Assembly (NCBI GenBank): GCA_002224055.1
Contig: AZLU01000031.1
Coordinates: forward strand, 124,001 to 188,000
Direction: 5' to 3'
DNA from: Pezizomycotina sp. ARF18
Taxonomy: Eukaryota > Ascomycota
DNA: 64,000 bases
Below the pieces are notes generated by a model. It had not been told where the DNA came from, did no database searches, and worked only from the letters and a program-made list of their open reading frames with translations. A program made the position numbers and the translations under genes. Of this stretch, positions 45,771 to 57,673 are shown in pieces (position 1 is the stretch's first letter; the number at the start of each line of letters is the position of its first letter).

Positions 45771-45992
45771 TTATATCCGGGCGTAATATTCCACGCGATC
45801 ATTTCTCCACATGCGGCGGTATACGAGTATCATAGTAACGGCGATGGAGCAAACAGCGAACACGACGATGAGGACAATAATCCATGCATTTTGTAGAGCT
45901 TTGATGATGCTGAAATCAGCCAAACTTTCTTCGTCGCTTGAATCTAAATGGTAAATCGGAAGCTACTTACGCGCGTCTCCTTCTCTAGTCAT
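45771..45992 (-). CDS. Very small single-pass membrane protein, cluster member 5
   Basis: Exon 1 reads MTREGDA (from 45992); GTAAGT follows, with an intron of about 60 nt ending GATTTCAG. Exon 2 reads IIKALQNAWIIVLIVVFAVC then SIAVTMILVYRRMWRNDRVE and ends YYARI at 45771-45773. The product is about 55 residues: a short N-terminus, one strong helix and a basic tail. Exon 1 and exon 2 phases differ by one base as given, so one base is probably missing or the splice differs slightly. Too short to appear in most automated annotations, but its splice signals and helix are convincing next to four genes of the same layout. Confidence 0.55.
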
Positions 45993-48713
45993 TCTCCTTA
46001 CTCTTGTATGCACTCACTTTTCTCTCTTAGGTTCAGGCACTATCCGCGGTCCCTATCCCCGCTTGTTTGTGGGTTTGAGATATTGTGAATATAAGAGACG
46101 GAGTGGCGGTAGATGGCTGTCTAGCTCTCGATGTTGAAAGGAGAAACAAGCTTAGCTTTCATACCGAGTTTGAAAGCGTGTTCGAGAAAGTCCTGTTAAT
46201 TTTGCCTTTGCGTATAACCAGAGTCGGTCAAACTGCGATAGATGAGGGGAACTTGGACCACAACCATTTCCTAATATTTAATGCATGGTGGGAGGATTTA
46301 GTATAACGCCCCGAAAAATTATAACCTGCTTGCCGGAAATCCCACTTCTACTAAAAATTTCTCGTCTCGAGCCCACCGTAAAGACATTCAGCGGCCGAGT
46401 TCAAGCGGAATAAAGTGTTACACACTAGCTTGGGGGTTCGTTTGGCCATTTTCGCTGCCTTGCAGTTCGCCAGCGGCTCCGGCTTTCCGGTACACCAAAA
46501 TTTACCCCACGATTCGTATGAGCGTATGTAAGGCTGATCGGCGATCTAGCGCTTGAACATCGCTCAGCTTAATATATCAATTCTTGATTTTTTCTTGAAA
46601 AATAATGTCTAAGACATTCTTCGGAATTTCTATTGGACATTTTTTTCGGTGCTTTTCATGTAGTAATTGTTTTCCTGTTAACTCCGACCAGAGGCCCAGT
46701 TCTCACCATGTATGGTGAACGAGTACGGCTTGCAACGGTTTATTAAATTGATATCGGTGGAGTAATATAAGTGATCTCGAGAGTCACCTGCTCCGGGCCC
46801 AGGTTCCTGTGATGTCACAAAAAAAAGATATAATTGACAAGAAAATGCAGAGTGTCTTATTTATAATTACATATACAGCCTATTGCCGTACTCTGTTGGA
46901 GATTTCGTAATAGTCCCTCATACTGTTATCGGGCTTCTGTACTAATTTACATGTTGGATGATGCATATCCTAGGAAAGCCTTATATGGTTTTCCCTCCAC
47001 TCCTTCATTCACTAGCCCTCGCCGTTCTCAGAATCCGAACCCGCACCGTTATCAATTCTCCCGCGACTCGGCGCGGCGCAGTCGGTAGCATGCGCAAAGG
47101 ACGCACTCTATGAAAAGAAATGGGGATATTAATAGCAGCGCTGTAGGTACGCAGACGCCGACGATAGTTGCAATGTCCCTGTGTTTATTATCCGGTTGTT
47201 AGATATGAAACTTTCTCGAAGATATGCGAGACATGAAGAGCGATGGTTCGTTATATTGTAATTGGACTTTCATGATGAGTAGACTCGGATGCAGCTCAAA
47301 GATCTAGATTGAACCGATGTTGGCGGAAGAAACTTGCTATGGGCAACCGTGTCGTGGGGTTTTGTAAATGGTTTTATCGCAGAGCTTGGATAATATCGCA
47401 TACTATGGATGCGATGGATGCGTTATTGGATGTATATGGACTTTGTATCATTGTTATTTATTCAGAGTCATTCACATTTATGGAGGACATTCTCCTCTAG
47501 TTCAATATTTCGAGAGCATGTAAAGAGAGGCAACCGCGGCATGTGCGGAACTAGAAGGAAAAGTTTTTCTTAAAGCTTTTTTCAAATGCGTTTCTTAAAA
47601 GATATTGCACGAGAAAAAATTACCAACAAGACGGTGAAGAACGGCTTGAGCAATCTTTCTTAGGAGTGGAGACATGTGAAGTTTCGTTGAACATGGCTGT
47701 CGGATAGCTGAAGCTGAGGGGAAAATATAAATAAACGGGCAGAAACCCAATTATAGCAGCTTAAATTTCCCATCTCCCGCGATAAATAGCAGAATGTCGT
47801 AGAGTTGCTAGTCGAGAGTAGTTTATCGTTCATTGTTTCCCCACATCACGAGCGTTGGAAGACTGCATCCCCACCATCCCCGGCTATCGGCTCAACAACG
47901 GTTTACGTTCTGACACTTCCCATCAATCGGATCCTGAAACAAAATTCTCACCTAACAACCGCAATTTATTATTTTTTCAGGTCCAAAGGCATATGCATAT
48001 TTGACTTACTATCCGAGGGGTTTTCGAGCGGCCTCTGATCTGGTTCCTGGTTGACAGAAGTGTGAATAACACAGTCTAGGGTCGAATTTGGGTGGCAGAA
48101 GCCGTAGTTACATGTAAAACCCTAGACATTATGAATAAATTCTATAAGGCGCCAATATAATAACTGGGTGAAAAGTACAGTAAAGGTTTACACGTCAATA
48201 AATCCCCTTTCGGCGAAGACATTTATTTGATCTAAACGTCAGGAGTTCCCAAAAGACTGTCTAGATTTCATATTTCGAGTGTTGCAGTTGTTGGGAAATT
48301 AAAAAGGAGAGGTGAAAAAGACAAAAGGAAATATTGCCCCGGGTCTTACACTTGGGCTCGAGCAATGGATATAAAAGAGCCTGTCACTCTAGGATGAGAC
48401 ATTATAAGATATATTATCCACTCACTCGAACACCTATTAATTATATGTCCGTATATCCAATGGAAACCGTGTGAAAAAATATTCAGTTGAATTGCTTCCA
48501 TCAGAACCTCCGATGATTGACGTTAGATATATTTTCTCGTGAAAGAGTATGGTTTGCGGCGCGGCTCTGGCTGCCATTTGCCTCTTCTTGCAAGGTTCGG
48601 TTAGCGGATACGCGGACGATTGTGGTCTTGGGGACTATGATTCCTTACAGTCAACCTTGTAATACCTTGAGCGATACAAGAGTGGGGAAACCTATGAAAG
48701 TCCATGCTATATA
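45993..48713. other. Gene-poor stretch, 2.7 kb
   Basis: No supported gene. Frames at 46085-46306, 47309-47500 and 47805-48038 (+) have no recognisable content. A tRNA A-box-like GCGCAGTCGGTAGCATGCG lies near 47074 without the rest of a tRNA. Confidence 0.5.
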
Positions 48714-48718
48714 TAGCG
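48711..48718 (+). promoter_or_regulatory. TATA box of the 48795 gene
   Basis: TATATATAG about 85 bp upstream of the ATG at 48795, followed by a C/T-rich leader. Confidence 0.5.
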
Positions 48719-48794
48719 ACTCCACCCCTTCGGTTTCTATCCTTCGCATTTCAGGTATACTACCGAATTCCACCAGTAAATCCGAAGTAAAGCA

Positions 48795-49844
48795 ATGCGG
48801 CGGGTCGTCGGTCTCCCAGGGTTCTCCAAAGGGAGCGGAGATGATACCACTCCCGACTCAAAGAGTCTTCCGCCAAAGCCCATGCAACAGGAACTCTCCA
48901 GAGAAATCGAAAGGCAATATTGGGCACTTAGGCGGAGGCTTCCGACCGGCTCCAACCCCCGTCATACAATACTAAAACCGGAGCCGAAGTACGTGGACCC
49001 ACGGGAGAGAAAGTTCTCGCCGAACTTGAACGAATCTAGCTGGTGGTTCACTCCGAGTGGGGAAAACAGTGGATCCTCCCCAACAATGGACCGGAGATAC
49101 CTCACCGACGGATCACACAGGACGTGCAAAACTAGACAAAGTTGAAGCAGATACAAAGCACGCAGAATACCAGGCCGCGGTATATGAAGCGACGCTGAGC
49201 AATAGGAAATACACCATGATGAACGTTCCGGTAAAATTCGATGCGTATGAAACCTTCCCGGGTGCGCGATACAAGCCAGAGCCCTTAGACCCACCGACGA
49301 CAATCAGCAATGGCAAGACAAGAGCAGGAGCCCAAACGGCCGAGAACAAGGGATTTCTCAGTTTACCGTCAGAACTACGTCTCGAGATATACAGTTATAT
49401 AATTCCAGAAGCTTTTGATCAAAACAACCCTCTCTGCCTAGCTTTCGACCGAACGGAACGGAAGTTCATGTTTCGCCGAGATCGAGAGCTTCGTCTGTTT
49501 TCCCAGCAGCGCGTATAGTTTTTGGAGAGGCCGAGCTGCCCGGATATCTTCTCGTCTGCAAACGAATCACCTACGACATTCTGGACTTCATCTACGGTTG
49601 GCGCGGGGGTTTCAATTTAGAAAACCACCCGTATCTATTCCTCAATACTATAGGCATATTCAACGCCAGGAAAATAAGAAAACTGACTTTGAACTGGGAT
49701 GAGGTCGTAAGCACTAATAGAAGGGAAGGACTACGCTGTTTAATGAATCTGATATCGCAACTGCCGAATACAGAGGTCATCATACGAATGAATTCTTACG
49801 ACTCTGGGCATGCGATGAATGCATTCGGGGTATATTTAGGATGA
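48795..49844 (+). CDS. F-box/2EXR-like domain protein 1
   Basis: From ATG 48795: a polar N-terminal region (PPKPMQQELSREIERQYWAL, HTILKPEPKYVDPRERKFSP), then FLSLPSELRLEIYSYIIP, which matches the F-box/2EXR-type opening motif (LPxELRxxIY) common in fungi, then GYLLVCKRITYDILDFIYGW, HPYLFLNTIGIFNARKIRKL and LMNLISQLPNTEVIIRMNSY, ending GVYLG at 49844. The frame changes near 49070 and 49515. About 345 residues. F-box proteins act as substrate receptors of SCF ubiquitin ligases; for the 2EXR group the role is not established. Its downstream neighbour repeats the same central LLxCKxxxxxxxDxIY pattern. Confidence 0.6.
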
Positions 49845-50135
49845 ACAAGCTTGATGGAAGGTGTCACGTATCATATCCAAGCTTATACGATTACAATACT
49901 ATTTTCAAAACTGTAAGTCGCAGGATTCTATCTTCATTGTCTATTCAATCGCAAGGAAACTTATTGTTGCAAAGCATGTTCGCTACTGCGATGGCCGCTG
50001 CCGGGACGAGCAAACGCTGGTACCAGAAGTGGATTCGGAAATACCCAGCATGTTTCTTAATCTGCGCTTGGAATACGCAAACGTATCTACCACTATATTC
50101 TTGTCTCCGCCGATTCTTCCGCTACCACTCAGCGC
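49845..50135. other. Short region before the second 2EXR-like gene
   Basis: Probably holds the N-terminal exon(s) of the next gene in a different frame (for example SMFLNLRLEYANVSTTIF near 50045-50100), but the start could not be fixed. Confidence 0.4.
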
Positions 50136-51002
50136 ATGGGGTCTACTTTAGACCGAACTTCCTCATTGTCTTCCGCGGTCACAATCAAGAAATATGAATT
50201 CGGTTATCGTTCATTCGATTCGTCCAATGCGTTCTCGGCTCTACTTTTTACGTGTAAACAAATGCACAACGAATGCCACGATATAATCTACTCTACGACA
50301 ACGTTTCACATTCCCGCAAGATCTTTATCGTGGTTCGACCATTTAAGCCACGATAGACTCTGCCTTTTGAGGAGGATGATACTAAGTTACGACTGCGATC
50401 TACCCAAGCAATCGGGGCTGGATGAAGCCGCCGAGGCCAGTTACGAAAGAAATATTTCTTATCATTATTTGCGTTACCCCTACAAAAGGCCTATCAGTAG
50501 GACTTCGGATGTATCCAAGCTCACAAGACGGAGCCTGAGGCATATGAACGCGAAAATATGGATGCTGGCGAATGTGATGTCATACGAAATACAGAACGGC
50601 GGCGGGGCGCTGGAGAGTGTGGAGGTATGGGTGCAACGGTTCTCCGTTCCGTTTCTGTACTATTTGCGGAATGCGATACTGCGGTTAATCGCCGTAGCGA
50701 AAGCGAAGAAGTTTATGGCGCGGAAGTTTGGTGATACGTTCGTTGATGGATGCGGACGGGTGGGGCTTAAGGGTGAAAACTATGAGCCGCTGGAGGTCAA
50801 AGTCATCGCGTATGATTATATCCATGATCATGAGGTGTACTGGACCGAAGACATTGGCTGGATGGTAAAGGAGGAAAAGGCGTACGCGTGGGACTGCGAT
50901 ACGAGAAGCTGGGCGCTATGGAAGGACGTAAGAGGGAAGGCAGAATATTCGAAGCGGTTGACCGCTCTTGATTATGAAAAGATGTGCCGAAATGTTCAAT
51001 GA
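50136..51002 (+). CDS. F-box/2EXR-like domain protein 2, 5' end uncertain
   Basis: An uninterrupted 288-codon frame, the longest clean one in the window besides parts of the MFS and protease genes. It contains FSALLFTCKQMHNECHDIIY followed by STTTFHIPARSLSWFDHLSH and RLCLLRRMILSYDCDLP, the LLLTCRQxxxExxxxLY...F pattern of fungal F-box-associated/2EXR-like proteins. It then runs through LRHMNAKIWMLANVMSYEIQ, VEVWVQRFSVPFLYYLRNAI and ends MCRNVQ. The LPxELR opening motif is not in this frame, so the true start probably lies upstream. Tandem paralogue of the 48795 gene by pattern, with low overall identity. Confidence 0.6.
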   Translation: MGSTLDRTSSLSSAVTIKKYEFGYRSFDSSNAFSALLFTCKQMHNECHDIIYSTTTFHIPARSLSWFDHLSHDRLCLLRRMILSYDCDLPKQSGLDEAAEASYERNISYHYLRYPYKRPISRTSDVSKLTRRSLRHMNAKIWMLANVMSYEIQNGGGALESVEVWVQRFSVPFLYYLRNAILRLIAVAKAKKFMARKFGDTFVDGCGRVGLKGENYEPLEVKVIAYDYIHDHEVYWTEDIGWMVKEEKAYAWDCDTRSWALWKDVRGKAEYSKRLTALDYEKMCRNVQ

Positions 51003-53538
51003 TAAAGAGACTCAGATGAGAGCCGCAGTCCATGGTCTAGATACAAGCTAGTTAAACGTGAACTCATAATATAGCACGAAAATCTAGTGTGATAACTCTC
51101 CTCCTAGAAAAAATGGGGAAATGGGTTGCCTAGAACGGTGAAGCAACTAATCTAGCTGTTCAAGAAGACACCTCACATGTCTAAGAGTTTTGTTCGCGAT
51201 AGAATACTCCGTCAGGATTAATAATACGCTGATATTATGGATTTTCGAAAATAAATCGTACAAGATAAATAGAAGATAACGCGAGTGGAGGATAAATACC
51301 AAGGTTCTGCACATTGAAATTGTCAGTTCGCCCTTTTACGATGCTTCGAGCAATTAACCACACCTTACCACACTCAACAAAATGAAATTCACAGCTGCAG
51401 GAGGCACCATGCTCGTAAAGAAAGGCAACTACATTAATCGGAAGCGTGGATTATTGCTACACTAACATATCTAATAGTCCTTATGCAGTGATGATGACTG
51501 CTCGTGGCCAGACAGCTTGAAGGAGATACATTGAGCTTAATTAATTCAAAGGCGTTAGAAGCCTATAGGGTTAGAGAAAGTCGTCTCGAGCGGGGCACTC
51601 GGACTGAGTTTCTTCCGCTCGGATTACGAGAGCATAGTAGACAAGGTTATCCTTCACATGTTCCCTTGCAGCGCCCTAGCAGAGTGGCAAATGATAACAG
51701 AGCCTGCAGGTCTAAGATATATTCTAATCTCAACTCATGCAATTATATCAGATATAAACTTATTGTAGAGCGGGGGTAAGTTGGGCAACTTCACTTCTGA
51801 ACTTGCAAGCAGCAGCAGCGCCTTGGGAAGCGCAAACCTATGTGGATCCTTCTTGTCAGGATAGGAAGGAAAGTTCCCGAAGACGCGCAGGCTATAAGTC
51901 GCTAATTTCGGTCATCGAATATCCTTCTGACTCGCGCAAGCAGGTTTTATTGATCGTTGGGGAGCGAAATGACCACCAACCCACTACTATACTCGACGAA
52001 AGAGATCGGACTTGACACCCTGATTGGATGGAGATGCCGGCAGGCAGAACGAAGAGTTCGTACGTACGTCCTGTAGCCTACATTAGAAACGTCTCGTGAG
52101 GTATTTAAAATTCTTCGCATTTGGGTTATTCGTCGGCTGACGCCACGAAGGACATGTTGGTTTTATTGTCAGTAGTTATCACGCATCTTAATGCAATCCT
52201 TTCGCTCTGCAGCTTTCCAGACAAAGTATATCCCAATATCTTGTGACTTTCCCTTTTCAAGTTTGGCTTAATCGATCCTTGACGATTTCCCCAATCTATT
52301 CCCTACAAGATGTTTAGGTGCATACCATCTCCCTCGCCGTTACAGTAAGACGCTCCGTGTTGAATTAGTAATGCTTCCAACCTCGTGGGCATCTTGGACG
52401 ATATGCGGTTTTCGGACTCGGACGATACAGTTTTCACGAAAATGTTCGAGTTTGAATGATGCGCAATACTCAATTTTGATGTACGCGTATCCTCTAGGGT
52501 ACAGTGCAGGCGGGAGCGACAGCTTAAAGTGGCTAATACTAGCTGATATCGCTAGCTGACTCTTGCAGTTTCATGCACTCAATCGAATTACGTATTGGCT
52601 AATTTCCGTCAAGAGGCCTCATGAGGAGGCCTAAATAGCCCCTTGTTGATATTTCGAGAGAGCAAAGAGAACTTTCATGAACAGTAGGGCACATGTTCGG
52701 CAGATCGGTCGAGTGCTACGATGCCAACATGCATTCAAATAGGTTATCCTATTGGCCAATCGCAAGTTGTACATAGTTATATACCAATTAAAATACAAAT
52801 GGAATACGTACCAATCCATTTTTATATGATATCTTACTCACTAGGCTTGCGAATATATCACACAGTACACCTGGTGATATTTCAATATATATTTTTACCT
52901 ACAACTATTTTCGAGCTTTTCAATTTGCTTAATTGAATAATGACGTCGGCCGTGCCGGATCTATAATACGCGTTAAATGAGATCTAAACAAGGCTAAATT
53001 AGGAACCATCTGTATCTCATTGTTAAACTATATCGGCGTTGTTCTTCAAAGGCTTTACGAAATCATCCCAAGGTCTGAAACGTGTCGTTGGAGAGCAAAA
53101 TCTGAGATAGAAAACGATGGAAATTCGGTAACGTTCGCTAAGAAATCTTGCTTTTTTCCGCTGACCAATTTCCTATGACTCTACTAATCTCGCTATCTCC
53201 GCTGTAACCGAGTGTGCATGAACCGGCGTCTTATTGGTCGGAAAAAGCTCTCTCGATTTCTAATCCACACTCTACTATCTAGTTGTGTCGTCTATTCCAC
53301 ACCACGCGCAGCCCCAAGGGTACGCCCATGCAATTGGATTCAATTCTGGGTTTGGTAAACGGCACAAAAATAGCGGCGAAGGATGCTAGCTTCGTCAGAA
53401 GAAGGAGCACCAAAGATTTGATCTTTGCTCTTAATTCGAATGCGGGGAAGCTATTTTGTTACGCGAATCACTTAACCCTGCATTCAGAATTATAGAGGAA
53501 TTCAATTGAGACCTAAGGGCCATGGGGAATGTGTTGTC
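51003..53538. other. Gene-poor stretch, 2.5 kb
   Basis: No supported gene. At 51381 a leader-like start (MKFTAAGG after CACTCAACAAA) resembles the beginning of a small secreted protein, but no continuing frame was found. A CCTCATGAGG palindrome within an AGGCCTC/GAGGCCT inverted repeat lies at 52614-52632. Frames at 51504-51779 and 53283-53495 are unsupported. Confidence 0.45.
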
Positions 53539-53546
53539 TATAAATA
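53539..53546 (+). promoter_or_regulatory. TATA box of the MDR reductase gene
   Basis: CTATAAATA about 125 bp upstream of the ATG at 53667. Confidence 0.5.
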
Positions 53547-53666
53547 GGGCCCAATTCCATCTCATCGTTGTGTAGAGGCCGACTATCACAATAATTCTCC
53601 AATTCCCTAACCCCATGCTACAAATAACCATCTTCACTAAGTTTCTAGCATCATAAATCCTACACA

Positions 53667-55077
53667 ATGAAGGGTGTCGTCGTCGAAAAACAAGGGGCGC
53701 ATTTCGAGGTCCGCGACAACATCCCAAACCATCCCCCGGACCACCGAGCTTCTCATAAAGTCTCTCGCAGTCGGGATCAACCCGGTGTCAGCATACCACC
53801 TTTACCACCTCTTCCTCATCTTCAAAGCCCACGCTAACTGGCTGTTCTTCGAGCGCAACTTCCCCCCGCTGTGCAGGCGGACGGCGGCGGTTGCGCGATT
53901 TTTCAGGTTTCAGTGACACTTTCCAGCAGCAATGGGGTCTACTCGTTAGTTCGTGGCCACAGGTCCTCGGGTGTGACGCTTCCGGGAAGTAGTCGAAGTC
54001 GGCGAGGAAGCTAAAAAAAGAGGATGGAAGATTGGCGACAAGGTGTGCGGGTTGTACCAGGCTGGGTGACACTGGGTACTGCACTTTTCAGGATTATGTA
54101 GGTTACTTCACCTGTTAGTTATTATTTGCTTCCAGTTTAAAATGTGCTAATTCTTTCCCCCTTAGTACTTGATGGATATGAGATACACCATTAAACCTCC
54201 GAGCAGCGTCAACCCTTTGCAGGCTGCGACTATCGCGTCGGTACTGAGGTAGTACAATAGTTGAACTCACATGCATTGGAGCTTTTACAAATGACTAATC
54301 TCCACTGTGGAAATAAGACCGCTCTTCTTGGCGTTGTGAATGGGTTGAAGGTCTCTCTTGATGATATCAAGAATGTGGCAGCCAGAAAGATGACTGGATC
54401 ATCATCCTTGGGGTTCTGGTTCCGTCGGTTCGTATGCGATTCAGTAAGACGGAATGTTGGCAACCTGATCAGAGGTAGTATCGCACTAACAAACAGGGAA
54501 CTAGTTCGCGCGTAATGCTGGTTACAAAGTACTCGCGTCTTGCTCTCCACGCAACAATAAGGTATGTAATGAAAACAATATTACCTTTAGCTTTCAACTC
54601 CAATCGTACTAAGAGAAAAACAGCTCGTCGAATCACTCGGCGCCTCTGCTACTATTGACTATACAAAGTCCCTAGAAGAACAAATCGCCCAGGTCAACGC
54701 GGCTACTGAAGGCAAATTCTCCAGAATCTTCGATGCGACGGCTAAGTCCCATGAATTCGCTCTCGATCTTTTGTCTAGGGTGTCTAAGTCATCTGCTGAG
54801 AAGCTCTTCTCTACTACAAATGACTGGATAAACCTTCCTCGGATAAAGCCTCAATTTACGCGGTCGCGCTCGGACCCGTAGGCAAGCCGGATGCGGCGGT
54901 CAATACAGATATCGAGGCTTATGTTCCTGTTATTGAGGAGTTGCTGGCTAATGGGAAATTGGTCCCGAATGAAGTCTATGAAGTTGAAGGTGGAGGCTAT
55001 GAGGGGATTATCAAAGGATCAAGATTCACGCTGAAGGTAAGGCGGGAGGAAAGAAGGTTGTGGTCAAAATTGCTTAG
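53667..55077 (+). CDS. Zinc-type/quinone oxidoreductase of the MDR superfamily (enoyl reductase-like)
   Basis: Starts MKGVVVEKQGAHFEVRDNIP, then TELLIKSLAVGINPVSAYHL (GroES-like fold), SSWPQVLGCDASG, WKIGDKVCGLYQAG, YTIKPPSSVNPLQAATIASV, KNVAARKDDWIIILGGSGSV with the NAD(P)-binding GxGxxG-type motif, LVRNAGYKVLASCSPRNNK, LVESLGASATIDYTKSLEEQ, IEELLANGKLVPNEVYEVEG and a last GKAGGKKVVVKIA before the stop at 55075-55077. Introns 54444-54496 (GTAAGA..CTAAC..ACAG) and 54562-54623 (GTATGT...ACAG) splice in frame; others are likely near 54110 and 54245. One-base losses in runs explain breaks near 54398 and 54411. About 360 residues. Likely cytosolic NAD(P)H-dependent reductase; the substrate is unknown. 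Similar enzymes act as trans-enoyl reductases in polyketide clusters, but no synthase is nearby. Confidence 0.8.
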
Positions 55078-56103
55078 TTCTGGCGGGACTTCAATATTTG
55101 CCCCTTATAAACACCTAAGAGGATTACCGAACAATTTGTATCTGCAGATTGCTTCACATATCAAGTAATTCTCCTCACTAGTTCATAGTTTGAATCAAGA
55201 AGTCACTCATTTAGTGTGTGGGAGTCTCGCTACATTCATTATAACAAGACGATCACTGCTAGGGGCAATGCTCTGCTGCTTGAATAAGACTGAAAATCTA
55301 CTACGCTATCTATTGATATATATTCACATATACTTATACGAGCTAGGAACGCACTACTAACTCCAACACCGGTATTTGTTTATCCACCGTTAATCCTCGA
55401 GGGTTGGTCCTAGACGGGGTACGATTCGGAACATAGCGAATTAATCTGGATATGATACTGTGTATTGTATGTACGTACGTAATAGAAAACGAGCTGGATG
55501 GGGCCATTGCAGCTTTTTCGATTGCATACCAAGAAAAGCCTTCCCGTATTTCTCCACATTTTTCGGGAGATCAGTGGTGTTATTGGGCCGTAGTCGTTGA
55601 CTCGTTGTACGGTCCGCCTCTTGACCGTCAAAAGGTGGAATACGAGGTTTTTCCCCGAATGTCGGCAGCCGATGGGCGGTATCAATATATTTCGTGCTCT
55701 CTATAACTTAGAAAAATCTTCGAAGCGCTCATGGCTTCAAGCCATCGTTTCTGCATCTAAGTAGCGTTTCCGAGTTAAGCATTTATGGAATATCTCTTGG
55801 ATATCGGGATTTGGTATTTCATCTCGTAGCTTTTGGTTTCGCGGGGCCATATAACTCGAGTAAAGTGTTCTATTAACGCTATTTCGTCGGGTATAAAGCG
55901 TCGTGTCATGTAAACTCACTAGTAGGATCTGTTAATTGATTTAATATATATATCGCGACGCTTTACCCTGTTCCACCCATAGTCGCTCCCCTTCACAGTT
56001 CTCATCCTGATAACATAGCAAGAAGCTTCCCCTCTAGATACCACAATTTGCGCTAGCTATAAGTTTTACAAAAAAAAAAAAATAATAAAAAAAAAAAATA
56101 TAA
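55078..56103. other. Intergenic
   Basis: No supported gene; a frame at 55452-55706 is unsupported. Ends in A runs (56070-56098) right before the next ATG. Confidence 0.5.
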
Positions 56104-56616
56104 ATGAAGGCCCTTTCCCTCTTAGCATCACTGTTTGCTCTTTCATCTTGGAGCAACTTCGTGGCACCAACAACAGCTTCGGCCTTACCAGATCTAGCGC
56201 CATCCCCCCAGATTAGCTTTGTGCCATGCATCTCGTCCGGCGCGGGCCGCTCCGACGATGCGAGCTGCTGCGAAGGTCTCTAGTGCATCAGCGGTGTCTA
56301 TGCCAGTTGCAGCAATGCGGAAGATACCTGCGACCCCGACGGTGCCGGCCCAAACTGTTGCCGTTCGTGCGCCGTATGTGACCCCAAAGCGGGCAACACC
56401 TGTATGCTACAGTGTCACTACCGCGGCGAAGATTGTACAGACGGGCCGGTTGCTGCGACTTCAGCCAGCACTGCTTCAGCGACCTCGGCGTTTGCACGGA
56501 CTGTTACATCACGGGTTGGGCGGCCAGTGCACCGATCCGGGCAATGGAGGTCTTTGTTTAGGCGCTGCGATGATAGGGATGATTGTATTAATGACGTTTG
56601 TACGTGTGTACGGTAA
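56104..56616 (+). CDS. Small secreted cysteine-rich protein, interrupted
   Basis: The signal peptide is clear: MKALSLLASLFALSSWSNF then VAPTTASALP. The rest is dense in cysteine: SDDASCCEGL, GVYASCSNAEDTCDPDG, PNCCRSCAVCDPKAGNTC, CCDFSQHCFSDLGVCTDC and a final CDDRDDCINDVCTC. The reading frame is interrupted about three times as given. About 165 residues. CC pairs and C-x(3-5)-G-x-C endings recall the modules of the 12936 gene, so the two may be distant relatives. An extracellular, disulfide-stabilised protein is likely; function unknown. Confidence 0.5.
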
Positions 56617-57530
56617 AAAGATTGTTTGGATCGAGGATATAAATTGACCGCCTATACTATATTCAAGCTTCCCGTCCTACGAATCAGTATGATACTGATT
56701 TCGCAAAGTACGCTTTCTATGCAACTAGTCGGCTTTTCTTCCTTTAGCTATCATTGACGTTCCAGCTAGCCAGTATCTCTCGCTTGGAACAAATAAACCT
56801 GCTCCAGTTACATATTTGCCAAAATGATGAGAGAAATGTTGACTCACGGCTGAATACTGCTCCTCCAACATTTTGCGTTTGATTTCGCTAGGAGCGAGTG
56901 CCAATTGAAACGTTTCTTGAGGCGGGTAGGAACTGCATTTTTCCAGGTTAGATGAGAATAGCCTAAATGTTGGAAAGCTCGATATAGAGAGCAGAGATAC
57001 TATTAACGTTGAGAACATTCACGATAGCGCCCCGAATGCAAATACTGTTGAATTAGAAAATAAATGAGAGCCCCGAACATTGACCATGTCCATAGCGGGA
57101 TGTCTGAAGCGAAACTTTCACCGAGAAAGCGCTTTGAAAGAACCCACGCTACGTTATTCCGGATTTACCATTGCACTAGTTGTGGTTCTGGGGCACGTTC
57201 TATTGATTTTATCATCGTGCGACGTAGACGAAACCGCCATACTGACAAGACAGCATGACTGTTTACTTATTCTAGTACCTAGAGACGAGCGCTGGACCCC
57301 TGCATGGCGAATCTAGAGATTTTCCGGACTTTCGAATTCGTTGGTGGTTCTCCCTCACTTTTGTAAAATGTGGGGCTTTCGGAACAGGCTGGCTAGGGGA
57401 CCATTTGAAAGATTCTCAATGAAATACCAAATGTTTCATCAAGATGAATTATATGGCAAACCCGATTTAAGTAGGTAAGTCAAGACGACGGGTTCAAAGT
57501 TTATCGGATAACAAAATGTCAGAGCACCGT

Positions 57531-57539
57531 GTATATAAG
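57531..57539 (+). promoter_or_regulatory. TATA box and C/A-rich leader without a clear gene
   Basis: GTATATAAGG is followed by CATCCATCTCC, CATCTACATACATCAATC and CACATCTTCCC, the usual ascomycete leader composition, up to about 57640. Confidence 0.45.
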
Positions 57540-57673
57540 GGACCTCGTTCCCCCATCCATCTCCATGGACATCTACATACATCAATCTACACATCGAACT
57601 CTCACATCTTCCCAGTGTTCCAACACAAAAGAGCAGTTTATAATAGCTATATCATGACACTATTGATAGTAGG

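Noticed and set aside
47070-47100. tRNA A-box-like GCGCAGTCGGTAGCATGCG
   Set aside because: No B box or cloverleaf within 100 bp on either strand.
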